A DNA stretch of 64,000 nt from Virgibacillus sp. LDC-1 (GCF_030137545.1 NZ_JARUVL010000005.1:101233-165232); one strand, 5' to 3'. Shown: positions 21,314-30,799, numbered from the stretch's first letter. Translations and numbers: made by a program. The notes: generated by a model not told the origin, from the letters alone.

Positions 21314-23101
21314 TTATTCTGCTGCTAATGTTTCTTTTTGTGTCACACCAATTTCATGGAGATGATACGTAGGTGCGTTAGCAATTGAATAATTTACAAT
21401 ACGGTTATTTACAGGAACTAAAGCAGCACGGTATAACGTTGGGAAGACTGGAACTTCTTCTACCATCATTTCTTGCCACTCTTTATACACTTGTTGACGA
21501 TATTCTGGATCAAAGGCTTTTTCAGATAATCCTTCTGCTAGAAGCTCGTCATTTTTCTCACTTGCATAGCGGGAGAAGTTAAACATTGCATCGCGACCAT
21601 AAAGTCCAGATGGATCAACATCACTTGCTACTCCCCATGCACCTTGGTAAATATCAACTTTTGGATCATCGTTACCACCGTTACCTACACGGTTGTAGAA
21701 TGTTTCAAATTCATGTAAACGTCCATCTAATAATTCAACCTTTAAGCCAACGTTTTCCCAAGCTTGAATATAGTATTTTGCTAATGGCTCAGCAGTGTCT
21801 CCGCCTTCCATCGTTGCAAAATTAATGACAAGCTCTTCTCCTTTTGGATTTTCACGAAAGCCGTCGTCATTTGTATCTTTATAGCCTGCTTCATCAAGAA
21901 TTTCCTTTGCCTTATCTGGATCGAATGTTGGTGCATCAACATCATCAGAATGATAAGCAGGGTGTGATGGTGGAATCAAAGTGTTTGCACTCCAACGTAA
22001 ACCGTGGTAGAAACGCTTACCAACTTCATCATTATCTACCGCATACCACATTGCTTTTCTTAAGTTAACATCTGCCATTTTCGCATTTGGATCTGGCTTT
22101 ACTTCTTTCTTTTCTTTATCCCATGTACCTAGCTTAAAGCCAGTATAAGAATAAGCAAGATCAATTTTTCCTAAAAATTCTACATTGGACATTTCTGCAT
22201 TATCCGGGTATTGATCAGTTGGAAATTCACTTACTAAATCGATATTTCCGCTTTCCAATTCCTTCACTACAACAGTTGGAGCAATTACTTTAATTGTTAC
22301 TTTATCTAGCTTGGGCTCTCCACGCCAGTAATCGGCATTTTTCACCAATGTTACAGACTCTCCAGGTACAATGTTCTCTACTTTAAAAGGTCCGAATCCA
22401 ATTGGATTTTTACGAACTTCATCAGATGAAGACATTTTATCTACTGGAATATCCTTGAAAATATGCTTTGGTAAAGCATACGGCCAAATTCCACCAGTTA
22501 ATAGAGATGGATTTGATTCTTTATAGGTAATCTTTAATTGCTTGTCATTAAGTACTTCAACTCCTGAAATCGTATCCGCTTTTCCTGCGTGATACTCTTC
22601 CATTCCTTCAATGTTTTTGAAAGTGGAATCATAACGTACACCATCATACTTTGCGTTACCAATCACTTCATAAGCAAACGCCCAGTCTTCTGCTGTTACA
22701 GGCTCTCCGTCCTGCCAGTTTACACCATCACGAATCGTAAAAGTAAAAATACGTCCGTCTTCTACTTCAAAAGTAGCTGCACCGTCTTGAGTATAATTGT
22801 AGTTATTATCCATGTCTAATAGAGACTCATCCATCCACTCAAGAATTTTTGAATCTGGATTACCATCATAGAAATTCCAGTTTAATGTTCCTGCAAACGG
22901 ACTGCTAGAAACTAAACCATACGTAATTTCTCCACCGTCAATGGCTTCTCCCTCATTTGTTTTATCGGTGCTAAAATCTTCGATGGAATATAGACGTTCT
23001 TCTTCTTTGCCTTTTGAATCGTCTTTTCCACACGCTGCAAGCGTAAGTAGCGCTACAAGCATTAGTGCCAATAGCACTTTTCCTAACGTTGACTTTCTCA
23101 T
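21314..23101 (-). CDS. Oligopeptide ABC transporter substrate-binding lipoprotein (OppA/AppA-type), operon 3
   Basis: 595 residues. Lipobox LAAC (Cys24), a short charged linker, then a SBP_bac_5 domain. It is nearly collinear with the OppA-type protein of operon 1 (for example both carry LYSIEDF/LYSIDDF, EGGDTAEP/SGGDTAEP and the YDVDPSGLYG region), but diverges in the linker and last 20 residues. Good ribosome site (AAGGAGGAG). It is the last gene of the D-F-B-C-A operon and follows a 440-base gap with a repeat element. Confidence 0.9.
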   Translation of the reverse strand: MRKSTLGKVLLALMLVALLTLAACGKDDSKGKEEERLYSIEDFSTDKTNEGEAIDGGEITYGLVSSSPFAGTLNWNFYDGNPDSKILEWMDESLLDMDNNYNYTQDGAATFEVEDGRIFTFTIRDGVNWQDGEPVTAEDWAFAYEVIGNAKYDGVRYDSTFKNIEGMEEYHAGKADTISGVEVLNDKQLKITYKESNPSLLTGGIWPYALPKHIFKDIPVDKMSSSDEVRKNPIGFGPFKVENIVPGESVTLVKNADYWRGEPKLDKVTIKVIAPTVVVKELESGNIDLVSEFPTDQYPDNAEMSNVEFLGKIDLAYSYTGFKLGTWDKEKKEVKPDPNAKMADVNLRKAMWYAVDNDEVGKRFYHGLRWSANTLIPPSHPAYHSDDVDAPTFDPDKAKEILDEAGYKDTNDDGFRENPKGEELVINFATMEGGDTAEPLAKYYIQAWENVGLKVELLDGRLHEFETFYNRVGNGGNDDPKVDIYQGAWGVASDVDPSGLYGRDAMFNFSRYASEKNDELLAEGLSEKAFDPEYRQQVYKEWQEMMVEEVPVFPTLYRAALVPVNNRIVNYSIANAPTYHLHEIGVTQKETLAAE

Positions 23102-23220
23102 GTTGACTCCTCCTTTTATTTTCTTGTTGTATATGTCTCGCGTTGATTCGCTTGACCAACAAATTTATACTCAACATCTAAATAGATGTAGGTAACATTT
23201 TACTAGGCTACAGCTATCGC

Positions 23221-23236
23221 AAGCCTCACCTCCTAA
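23221..23236 (-). promoter_or_regulatory. Stand-alone Shine-Dalgarno-like tract in the oppA leader (operon 3)
   Basis: TTAGGAGGTGAGGCTT on the minus strand, about 120-135 bases before the oppA start. It is a near-perfect anti-16S match without a usable gene start (only TTG-CGA-TAG follows). Same position as the tract in operon 1; a possible STAB-SD mRNA stabiliser. Confidence 0.4.
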
Positions 23237-23330
23237 AAATCAACATTATTGTGATGCAATTCAGAAAAATAACAATATACCGGAGCTAGAACAAAATGAC
23301 ATTCCCTACTCCTAAACAATCCATTACATT

Positions 23331-23490
23331 GCAGTGCGAAAAATAGGTTCGCTTCCCACGGACATAGCCTCAACTAACTTGGAAAAGCGTACTCTCTTTT
23401 CCAAGTGGATTTTTCGACGTACAGGACGTAGCGATTTTAGTCTGCGTTCCCCTAGTGCCTTTTCCGTCGGAGTCTCACCTATTTCCACTG
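23331..23490. repeat. 160-bp MITE-like element with inverted termini
   Basis: The ends are imperfect inverted repeats (GCAGTGCGAAAAATAGGT and, on the other strand, GCAGTGGAAATAGGTGAG). Inside is a perfect 10-bp dyad ACTTGGAAAA/TTTTCCAAGT (23377-23406). The segments GAGACTCCGACGG and CCACGGACATAGC resemble, from memory, the GAGACTCC...CGCGGAAAGCGA intergenic repeats common in Bacillaceae. Non-coding; it sits between oppC and oppA and can fold into one long hairpin in the transcript. Confidence 0.55.
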
Positions 23491-23541
23491 CACATTAGTA
23501 CCATTTACTCCGAATAAAAATTCTTTTATACCTATTAAATA

Positions 23542-24456
23542 TTATCCTCTTCGTTGTCTTGCATCTGTTGCTCGTTTTAATGCTTGTCCAACATTATTAA
23601 CGCTTAACATAAGGAATAAGATCAAAATAGCTGCCGGAACCCAAATCCACCAACGATATTCTAATGTTTGCGGGTTTGTTGCATAGCTTAGCAGTGTTCC
23701 AAGACTTGGTGTGTCTTCAGGAAATCCAAAGCCAAGAAACGATAATCCTGATTCCAATCCAATATTTCCAGCTAGATTTAATGTCATGTTAACGATAATA
23801 ATCGAACTTAGATTAGGAAGAACCTGTGTAAACATAATTTTTAAGTTGGATGAGCCTAGCGTTTTAGAAGCCTGTACATAATCCAATTCTTTCTCTTGCA
23901 ATGCTTTCGATCGAATGAGTCTTGCGATTCCCATCCATAAAAAAGCTGTCATAATTAATGAAAAAGAAATAACGCTATATTTCGGTACCATCGCTACAAA
24001 AACGATAACAATCATAAGAAATGGTAAAATCATAAAAAAGTCTAAAATACGCATCATGATATTATCTACAGTACCACCGAAATAACCTGAAACAAGGCCA
24101 TAAATAATACCAATAACACCTGTCATTAGCGTTACAAGGATACCTATGGACAAGGAATTTCTTGTTCCAATTAGTAATTGTCCAAAAACATCCCGACCAC
24201 CATAATCGGTTCCTAATATAAATTCATCATTTGGTGCCTGGTGAATCGAAAGTAGATCAACCTTTACAATCTCTTTATAATCTAGAAAGAAGGAAACCCC
24301 GTATACTGTCACAGTAATTAGCACTAAAAAAATAAGTGATACGAGCGCTATTTTATCTCTTACAATTTCACGCCAAAGAATGTGAAAGCCCGAGGGACTC
24401 TTGCTTGCTTTCTCAACCTGCTCTGTATCAGCTACTGCACTACTATCTTTTATCAA
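23542..24456 (-). CDS. Oligopeptide ABC transporter permease OppC-type, operon 3
   Basis: 304 residues starting at TTG (24456), seven bases after GAGGTGA. One N-terminal membrane segment, external FILGTDYGGRDVFGQ signature, BPD_transp_1 domain with EAA loop (LDYVQASKTLGSSNLKI). Almost the same sequence as the operon 1 copy from about residue 60 on; the first 25 residues differ. It pairs with the OppB-type protein encoded just upstream. Confidence 0.9.
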   Translation of the reverse strand: MIKDSSAVADTEQVEKASKSPSGFHILWREIVRDKIALVSLIFLVLITVTVYGVSFFLDYKEIVKVDLLSIHQAPNDEFILGTDYGGRDVFGQLLIGTRNSLSIGILVTLMTGVIGIIYGLVSGYFGGTVDNIMMRILDFFMILPFLMIVIVFVAMVPKYSVISFSLIMTAFLWMGIARLIRSKALQEKELDYVQASKTLGSSNLKIMFTQVLPNLSSIIIVNMTLNLAGNIGLESGLSFLGFGFPEDTPSLGTLLSYATNPQTLEYRWWIWVPAAILILFLMLSVNNVGQALKRATDARQRRG

Positions 24457-24483
24457 TTTTCATCACCTCAGAGTCTTTCGAAC

Positions 24484-25446
24484 TTATTTAATACGAATAC
24501 GTGGATCAACTAAACTTAAAATAATATCTGATAAGAGTGCCCCTAAAATGGTTGCTATTCCAAATAACAACACAAGTGCAGTTACTACACTGTAATCACG
24601 CATCGTGATCGATTCTAAAAATAGTTGTCCCATTCCTGGATAACTAAATATAGTTTCCACAAACACTGTTCCGCCAATCAATCCCGTAATTTCATATCCA
24701 AAAAAGGCGGCAATCGGTAGTAAGGAGTTTCGTAAAATATGTCGATTGTAAACCCTTGATTCGGATGCACCTTTTGCTCTTGCAGTTAAGATAAAATCCT
24801 TTTGCTTCGTATCTATAATCTCATTTCGCAAATATTGCACGGTACCAACGGTTGCAATTAAGGCCATCGAAATCGCAGGAAGCAATAAATGCTGTATTTT
24901 ACTCATGACATATTCAAACGTGCCTGGCTCCATCCCAGGCGCGACACTTCCCCCAGTTGGGAACCAGCTAAAGTGAAAACCAAAAATCCAAAGCATAACT
25001 AAAGCGAAAATAAATAATGGTGTTGCAAACCCAATGTATGTGTAGCCTGTTATAAATTGATCTGCCCAAGAGTCATTATAACGACCACTGATAATCCCTA
25101 GTGGAATTGAAATCGCATAGATTAAGATTAATGTAGCTAAGGATAACCAGAATGTATTTGCAAGACGTTGGCCGATCAGCTCTGAAACAGGCATTTTAAA
25201 TCGGAACGATTGACCTAGATCTCCATGAAATAATCCTTCTACCCAATCTCCATATTGTACATACCACGGATCGTTTAAGCCGAGCTGTTCTCGTTTTGCC
25301 TCGATTGTTTCTGCATCGATATTCGGATCAATTAATCCAGATAATGCATCGCCTGGCATCATTTTAGCCATTAAGAACACGAGCACACTTAATAGTATTA
25401 TTTGAGGTATCATTATTAAAATTCGTCTTACTGTAAATTTCCACAT
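24484..25446 (-). CDS. Oligopeptide ABC transporter permease OppB-type, operon 3
   Basis: 320 residues, identical in length to the operon 1 copy and very similar along its whole length: N-terminal anchor RILIMIPQIILLSVLVF, periplasm-side loop, five membrane segments, EAA loop (DFILTARAKGASESRVYNRH) and C-terminus LVDPRIRIK. Six bases separate it from the OppF-type gene. Confidence 0.9.
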   Translation of the reverse strand: MWKFTVRRILIMIPQIILLSVLVFLMAKMMPGDALSGLIDPNIDAETIEAKREQLGLNDPWYVQYGDWVEGLFHGDLGQSFRFKMPVSELIGQRLANTFWLSLATLILIYAISIPLGIISGRYNDSWADQFITGYTYIGFATPLFIFALVMLWIFGFHFSWFPTGGSVAPGMEPGTFEYVMSKIQHLLLPAISMALIATVGTVQYLRNEIIDTKQKDFILTARAKGASESRVYNRHILRNSLLPIAAFFGYEITGLIGGTVFVETIFSYPGMGQLFLESITMRDYSVVTALVLLFGIATILGALLSDIILSLVDPRIRIK

Positions 25447-25452
25447 TTAAAA

Positions 25453-26385
25453 TCAACCTTTCTCCGGTAAAGCCACTGAATGCGTTTCAGATATAGGCTG
25501 TAATTTGTAAGCTAAGCCTTCTTCATCAAAGTAATCATTATATGATTGTTCATACTCCTCTTTTACTGCTTGACGGAATTGTGCTTGCGCTTCCCGTTTG
25601 TTTGGATCAATATCCGGAATTGCAGCAACTAACCGCTTTGTATAAATGTGCTGTGGGTTATCAAATATATTTGCAGTAGTTCCTTCTTCCACATAACGAC
25701 CTTTATACATGATTCCGATATGGTCACACATATGTTTGATTACTCCTAGGTCATGACTAATAAAGAGATAGGTTAAATCCAATTCTTTTTGAATCTCTTG
25801 CATAAAATTGAGCACCTGAGCCTGTACAGAAACATCAAGTGCAGATACTGGTTCATCCGCAATAATCAATTTAGGCTTTAAAGCAATCGCCCTAGCAATT
25901 CCAATCCGTTGTCTTTGACCACCAGAAAATTCATGCGGATATTTTAGAATACTTTCTGGACTAAGACCCACTAATTCTAGAAGCTCCTGTACGCGCTTTT
26001 TTTCTTCCTGCTTCGATAATTTTTCAAAGTTACGTAATGGCTCTGCAATTATATCCAAAACACGTTTTTTCGGATTCAAAGAAGAATATGGATCCTGAAA
26101 GATCATTTGAATGTCCTTGCGAATATCAAGCTTTGCCTTTTTAATATTCGTAATATCATGGCCGTTGTATGCAACCTTTCCTGAGGTTATATTATTCAAG
26201 CCAATGATTGCTCGGCCAGTTGTTGTTTTTCCTGATCCTGATTCTCCAACAAGGCCATATGTTTTTCCTTTTTCCAATGAAAAGGATACGCCATCTACAG
26301 CCTTGATGTGGCCAACAGTTCTTCCAAAAATACCACCTTTAATTGGAAAGTGTACCTTCAAATCCTCCACTTGCAAAAATGTCAT
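25453..26385 (-). CDS. Oligopeptide ABC transporter ATPase OppF-type, operon 3
   Basis: 310 residues. Walker [45 protein letters not shown] and the C-terminal oligopeptide-ATPase extension are intact. The ATG overlaps the stop of the D-type gene (ATGA), giving tight translational coupling of the two ATPases. Confidence 0.9.
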   Translation of the reverse strand: MTFLQVEDLKVHFPIKGGIFGRTVGHIKAVDGVSFSLEKGKTYGLVGESGSGKTTTGRAIIGLNNITSGKVAYNGHDITNIKKAKLDIRKDIQMIFQDPYSSLNPKKRVLDIIAEPLRNFEKLSKQEEKKRVQELLELVGLSPESILKYPHEFSGGQRQRIGIARAIALKPKLIIADEPVSALDVSVQAQVLNFMQEIQKELDLTYLFISHDLGVIKHMCDHIGIMYKGRYVEEGTTANIFDNPQHIYTKRLVAAIPDIDPNKREAQAQFRQAVKEEYEQSYNDYFDEEGLAYKLQPISETHSVALPEKG

Positions 26386-27389
26386 GATGTTGCTCCTCCT
26401 TGCGATTCATCCGGAAACTGAAACTCTTTATAGCATGTGCATCTAACGAAATGTCCTGGGGTTACTTCATGCAATACTGGGTTTTCTTCATGTGCATCTT
26501 TATCGACCCATGGAACTCGCGGGCTAAAACGACAGCCTTTACGAGGTAGGTTTTGCAATGCAGGTACAATTCCTTGGATAACATGCAGCTTTGACTGTGT
26601 CTCTGATGCATTTGGAACAGAATTTAATAATGATCTCGTGTAAGGGTGCTTCGGATTGGAAAATAATGTTTGGACATCGGCAATTTCAACGATTTGACCA
26701 GCATACATTACCGCCACTCGGTCAGCCATTTCTGCTACAACACCAAGATCATGCGTAATCATAATAATTCCAGCATGCATATCCTCTTTTAGCTCTTTAA
26801 TTAAATCTAAGATTTGCGATTGGATGGTTACATCAAGAGCTGTCGTTGGTTCATCTGCTATGAGAAGCTCCGGTTCATTCGCAATCGCCATTGCTATAAC
26901 AACACGCTGTCTCATTCCTCCAGATAGCTCGTGTGGAAATTGGCCAAACGTATGCGCAGCACGCGGTATACCAACTTTGTTTAACAACTCTATTACTTTT
27001 TCTACCCGTTCTGTTTTCGACATGCTTTTATTATGAAGCATTAACACTTCGCCGATTTGCTCTCCAACTTCCATTAACGGATTTAATGCAGTTAACGGAT
27101 CTTGGAAAATCATCCCCATATCTTTACCACGTAGTTTATTTAGCTTTGATGCAGGCATATTGGCAATGTCTTGGCCTTTATAAAGAATATTCCCTTCAAT
27201 TTTCGCACGGTTATGAAGTCCCATAATAGAGAATGCTAATGCACTCTTTCCACAGCCTGATTCCCCTACTATTGCCAGTACTTCATTTTTATTTACTGTT
27301 AATGTTAAATCATCAACAGCTGCATAATAATTATCTTTTATACGAAACGACGTCTTCAGGTTTTTTATTTCCAATAATTGATTAGACAA
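26382..27389 (-). CDS. Oligopeptide ABC transporter ATPase OppD-type, operon 3
   Basis: About 335 residues. TTG at 27389 is preferred over TTG at 27395: it lies eight bases after GGAGGG and gives the same N-terminus (xSNQLLEIKNL) as the operon 1 paralogue, which also starts with TTG. Walker [31 protein letters not shown] and [12 protein letters not shown] intact; Cys-containing C-terminal extension (KGCRFSPR, HFVRCTCYK). First gene of operon 3, preceded by a promoter and CodY-type box. Confidence 0.9.
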   Translation of the reverse strand: MSNQLLEIKNLKTSFRIKDNYYAAVDDLTLTVNKNEVLAIVGESGCGKSALAFSIMGLHNRAKIEGNILYKGQDIANMPASKLNKLRGKDMGMIFQDPLTALNPLMEVGEQIGEVLMLHNKSMSKTERVEKVIELLNKVGIPRAAHTFGQFPHELSGGMRQRVVIAMAIANEPELLIADEPTTALDVTIQSQILDLIKELKEDMHAGIIMITHDLGVVAEMADRVAVMYAGQIVEIADVQTLFSNPKHPYTRSLLNSVPNASETQSKLHVIQGIVPALQNLPRKGCRFSPRVPWVDKDAHEENPVLHEVTPGHFVRCTCYKEFQFPDESQGGATS

Positions 27390-27571
27390 TTTCAATTCCC
27401 TCCACCTTGTTTGTTTCTAAATTAAATGTAGCATTTCGATTATTGTGCCTGAACATTGAATATAGATTTGCCTCAAAATAAAAAAACACCGTATATTTTT
27501 ATTTTATTAAGACGAATAACAGTTCCTTAGGTTACCCAATTTCTATATAATATAAAACGTGATTATAATAG

Positions 27572-27586
27572 AAAATTCAGAATATA
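27572..27586. promoter_or_regulatory. Second, weaker CodY-like box upstream of opp operon 3
   Basis: AAAATTCAGAATATA matches 11 of 15 positions of AATTTTCWGAAAATT, 20 bases from the stronger box. Confidence 0.3.
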
Positions 27587-27605
27587 CACTCGTAGAAAGC
27601 CGATG

Positions 27606-27620
27606 AATATTCTGATAATT
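27606..27620. promoter_or_regulatory. CodY box upstream of opp operon 3
   Basis: AATATTCTGATAATT matches 13 of 15 positions of the CodY consensus AATTTTCWGAAAATT. It lies about 20-35 bases downstream of the predicted transcription start, a position where a bound repressor would block elongation. Repression of peptide transport by CodY in rich medium is established in Bacillus and Staphylococcus. Confidence 0.6.
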
Positions 27621-27648
27621 TGCTTTTATTATTTTTATTATGAGGACT

Positions 27649-27677
27649 ATTATACTACCATTTTAAAAATATTGCAC
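27649..27677 (-). promoter_or_regulatory. Predicted promoter of opp operon 3
   Basis: On the minus strand GTGCAA (-35), 17-base spacer, TATAAT (-10), in a block shared with the operon 2 promoter. It implies a leader of about 250 bases before oppD. The rest of 27390-27870 is AT-rich with only the CodY boxes noted. Confidence 0.5.
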
Positions 27678-27869
27678 CCCATTCTTTATAAAAATTTTTG
27701 AAAAAAACGATATTTTTTAATTTAATATATTCCGATTTTTCATGAAAATCAGCCTTTTAAACCTTCATTTTATACGTTTTATTAAAGTTTCTTTGTTTAA
27801 AAACTGTCACTAGTTTCCTCTTTGATAAACAATACTTTCAGAGATAATTTCATTTAACGACACTAGACA

Positions 27870-27925
27870 TAAAAAATCACCCTTTAAACATTTACTCTCT
27901 GTAGAAAGTAGTTGTAAAGGATGAT
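27870..27925 (-). terminator. Terminator of the DHA2 MFS gene
   Basis: ATCACCCTTTA pairs with TAAAGGATGAT (one mismatch), with an A-run at 27870-27875 giving U6 on the minus strand, about 45 bases after the MFS stop. Confidence 0.7.
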
Positions 27926-27967
27926 ATCCTATCTATTTAACGACAACTTTTGCTTCGCTTTATGCCA

Positions 27968-29503
27968 CTATTCTTGTTTTGCATGAAGATAAATTCCGAT
28001 AACCGTTACAATAATTGCTAATGTGCCTGCCATAATATAAACATTGGAATACCCCTTTTCAACAACATTAGCAACAATTTTCAAAGCTTCCTTCTGAATT
28101 GTTGGATCCGTTATTTTGTTGATTTGCGAAACGAGCGCTTCATAATTCCCCTCTAAGGCTCCACCGGAAAAGTTAAATAGCGAAGAATCATATTTCTTAT
28201 CCAGTACAGGTTGTACCTTCACAAATGCTCCGGTAATAAACCCTGCATAAGCAGTTGGAAACAAAGTTAATCCAACCTGTCTAATTAAGGACAGTGTGCC
28301 AAGTGCTGATCCCTGCTCGCCATGTTTGGCACTTTCTCCAACCAGGACATTTAACGGAGCGCCAAGCAGAATACCAAGTCCGATTCCGGCCAAAGTACTA
28401 GCAACGAAAAATAACGAAAAGCCCGCAATAAATGGGAATAGAAAGAAGCCTATAATTCCAATTATACCTGCAAGAATAACCGTTTTGATTGCTCCATATC
28501 GATCTGTTAACACACCACCAACTCCTGCGCCAATACCCGACGCTACTGCCATAGGTGTGAGCCAATAACCTGCCTGTTCTACTGGAATTTGTAGCACTTG
28601 TTGTACATAAGAGGGAATGAAAATAATTCCTGCTAAAAAACCTCCGGAAAGAAAGCCTAATAGCAGTGTGAGTTGAAACTTTTTACCTTTCAGTAGAGAA
28701 AAGGCTACGATTGGATCGCCACCCTCTTTTTCTACCTTTTTTTCAAATCGGAGAAAGATAACGAACAACAAAGCGCCAGAAAGTAGAAAAGGAAGAACCG
28801 TTAATTGAAGGATCCCGCCTAGAAAGGCTGCATTATTTAAATTAGTTATCCCATACATAAACGCTAAAATTCCAGCACCTAATAATAAGCTTCCTGTAAA
28901 ATCAAGCGGCTTCGTATTGACCGAGGTCGTTTCGTTTATCTTAATAGTGCCAAAGATTACAAGAAAAACTGCAATCGGGATATTAATTAAAAACATCCAA
29001 TGCCATGATCCAGTTAGATCTAAAATAATTGCTCCAAGATTAGGACCAATGACAGCGGCGAGTCCATTCATTCCGCCAAGTATACCTAACGCTTTCCCTT
29101 GCTTTTCTTTCGGTAGTGTTGCCAAAATATGTGAGCTACCAATAATAAAAATTCCGCCTCCACCGATAGCTTGAATTAATCGTGAAGCAAGCAAAAATGT
29201 GAAGTTTGGACTCATTGCAACGAGCAAAGAGCCAATTCCAAAAATAGTAATTTCAATTAAAAATAAACGCTTTCTTCCAAATCGGTCAGAAAGTTTTCCA
29301 ATGATTGGCACACTTATAGCAATCCCAAGCGTATACAAGGTAATCGTCCATGCTCCCCAGGAAGGTGAAACGCCAAAGGAAGCATTAATGGTTGATAACG
29401 CTGTACTGATGATGCCATTATCCAAGCCTGCCATAAAAACACCAATTGTAAATAAAGTTAGCGGCCATTTTTGTGACCCTTGTGTGTTTTTCTGTACCGT
29501 CAT
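27968..29503 (-). CDS. MFS multidrug exporter, DHA2 (EmrB/QacA) type, 14 TM
   Basis: About 511 residues from the ATG at 29503. The frame continues 19 codons upstream, but that stretch overlaps the terminator of the next gene and lacks a ribosome site, whereas GGGAG precedes 29503. Fourteen hydrophobic segments; motif A GKLSDRFGRKR after TM2 and the DHA2-type motif C region (GGMNGLAAVIGPNLGAIILD) in TM5. An acidic Asp in TM1 (MAGLDNGIISTAL) fits motif D1. Proton-coupled drug or toxic-solute efflux is inferred from the family; no regulator gene is adjacent. Confidence 0.85.
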   Translation of the reverse strand: MTVQKNTQGSQKWPLTLFTIGVFMAGLDNGIISTALSTINASFGVSPSWGAWTITLYTLGIAISVPIIGKLSDRFGRKRLFLIEITIFGIGSLLVAMSPNFTFLLASRLIQAIGGGGIFIIGSSHILATLPKEKQGKALGILGGMNGLAAVIGPNLGAIILDLTGSWHWMFLINIPIAVFLVIFGTIKINETTSVNTKPLDFTGSLLLGAGILAFMYGITNLNNAAFLGGILQLTVLPFLLSGALLFVIFLRFEKKVEKEGGDPIVAFSLLKGKKFQLTLLLGFLSGGFLAGIIFIPSYVQQVLQIPVEQAGYWLTPMAVASGIGAGVGGVLTDRYGAIKTVILAGIIGIIGFFLFPFIAGFSLFFVASTLAGIGLGILLGAPLNVLVGESAKHGEQGSALGTLSLIRQVGLTLFPTAYAGFITGAFVKVQPVLDKKYDSSLFNFSGGALEGNYEALVSQINKITDPTIQKEALKIVANVVEKGYSNVYIMAGTLAIIVTVIGIYLHAKQE

Positions 29504-29549
29504 ATGTACAGCTCCCTTCTTATTGGATGAGATGAAACCATTTATTATT

Positions 29550-29586
29550 GAAAAAAGCAAAGACCTCTATTTTTGAGCCCTTTGCT
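29550..29586 (-). terminator. Terminator of ypuA-like gene
   Basis: GCAAAG...CTTTGC stem with an inner CTC/GAG extension and U6 on the minus strand, about 25 bases after the ypuA stop. Confidence 0.65.
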
Positions 29587-29609
29587 TCCTCCTGTTTGCA
29601 TGCCGTATA

Positions 29610-30536
29610 TTAGCTAAATAGCCCTTTAATAAAGTTGCTTAACGCCTCAAAAATCTGATTAAAGAAATTGCCAACGTTTTGCCAAAATCCTTCATCATTT
29701 ACTAATTCACCTAATTTATCTTGAACTTTTGAAGCTATATCATTCAATTGTTCCTTTACATTATCAAAATTGATATTTAAATCTCGCATTTTCTCGAATA
29801 AATCAATCAATAGCTGACGATCTTTTTCATTTAACGAGATTTCCAATTTATCAAGCTGCTCTTTTACGATCTTTTCTACGTCTTCTTTTGTAGCTGGATT
29901 TTGTTCAGCAATAGCCGTTTTAATTTCTGTTAGTAGCTCACTTACTTTTTCTTGACTAAGTCCTTCTTTTTTTGCTAATTCCGAAGCAATCCCAAGCTCT
30001 TCATTGGCTAGCTCCATTCGCTCTTTATCAAGCGCCACTCCCTTGACATCAAATGCTTTATAGATCCCAGTTAACGCTGAATGACCACTTACCTTTACAG
30101 GAGAAGCAACAAGAACCGTTGCGTTTTCTACACCAGCAGTTAGTAATGCGTTTGCATACATTTCATTTGTTACTTCTGTAATATTTTCTTGTGTCACGAT
30201 ATCGATTTGGAGTCCTTTTCCCGACTCCTCGACTGTTATTTTAGCTGAAGAATACATATTGGAGTTTGGATTACCGCCAATATATGCTGCTCCATCCTCT
30301 CCCGTTACAATATATTCATCAACTGTATCATCATTAGAAACCTTTAATAGTTTACGTGTTTCTTCCTTTTGCTTTTCAGTTAGCTTTTCACCTAATACAA
30401 CAATTGGTACACCAAGTTTTTCATTAACGCTTTTAGAACTATCTCCACCATTGTCAGCAAATGCTGGCGCATAAATACCTAGAATAAGACCAAAAAGCAT
30501 CGTAGCAACTGCTATTTTTCTTAGGTTACGTTTCAT
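29610..30536 (-). CDS. YpuA-like DUF1002 secreted protein
   Basis: 308 residues. Signal peptide of about 27 residues ending PAFA, then the DUF1002 domain (SVNEKLGVPIVVLGEKLTEKQ start; YANALLTAGVENATVLVASPVKVSG, HSALTGIYKAF) and a C-terminal region rich in amphipathic helices. B. subtilis YpuA has the same family and layout; its function is not known. Monocistronic with its own promoter and terminator. Localisation outside the membrane is inferred from the signal peptide. Confidence 0.85.
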   Translation of the reverse strand: MKRNLRKIAVATMLFGLILGIYAPAFADNGGDSSKSVNEKLGVPIVVLGEKLTEKQKEETRKLLKVSNDDTVDEYIVTGEDGAAYIGGNPNSNMYSSAKITVEESGKGLQIDIVTQENITEVTNEMYANALLTAGVENATVLVASPVKVSGHSALTGIYKAFDVKGVALDKERMELANEELGIASELAKKEGLSQEKVSELLTEIKTAIAEQNPATKEDVEKIVKEQLDKLEISLNEKDRQLLIDLFEKMRDLNINFDNVKEQLNDIASKVQDKLGELVNDEGFWQNVGNFFNQIFEALSNFIKGLFS

Positions 30537-30613
30537 TTTATCTTGTCCCCTTTACTCATCATTTGATTACTCCATGTATATGCTCGTCCAACTTATTTTT
30601 TCATCTTTTCATC

Positions 30614-30642
30614 ATTATACCCTTTTCTACTCACTTTGAAAA
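30614..30642 (-). promoter_or_regulatory. Predicted promoter of the ypuA-like gene
   Basis: TTTTCA (-35), 17-base spacer, TATAAT (-10) on the minus strand, about 75 bases before the start codon. Confidence 0.5.
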
Positions 30643-30799
30643 TTTCTCCTATATAAGTAGATAAAAACTCTTTGACCTGAGCATAATCCTTTCTTTTAAC
30701 TCCCAAATTATATATATTTAGAGCGTCGAAGTAAATTGGTAGAAAGAAGGTTTTATAATCAACAATCAACCAATAACGAAAAACAAAAATTTAACAATT

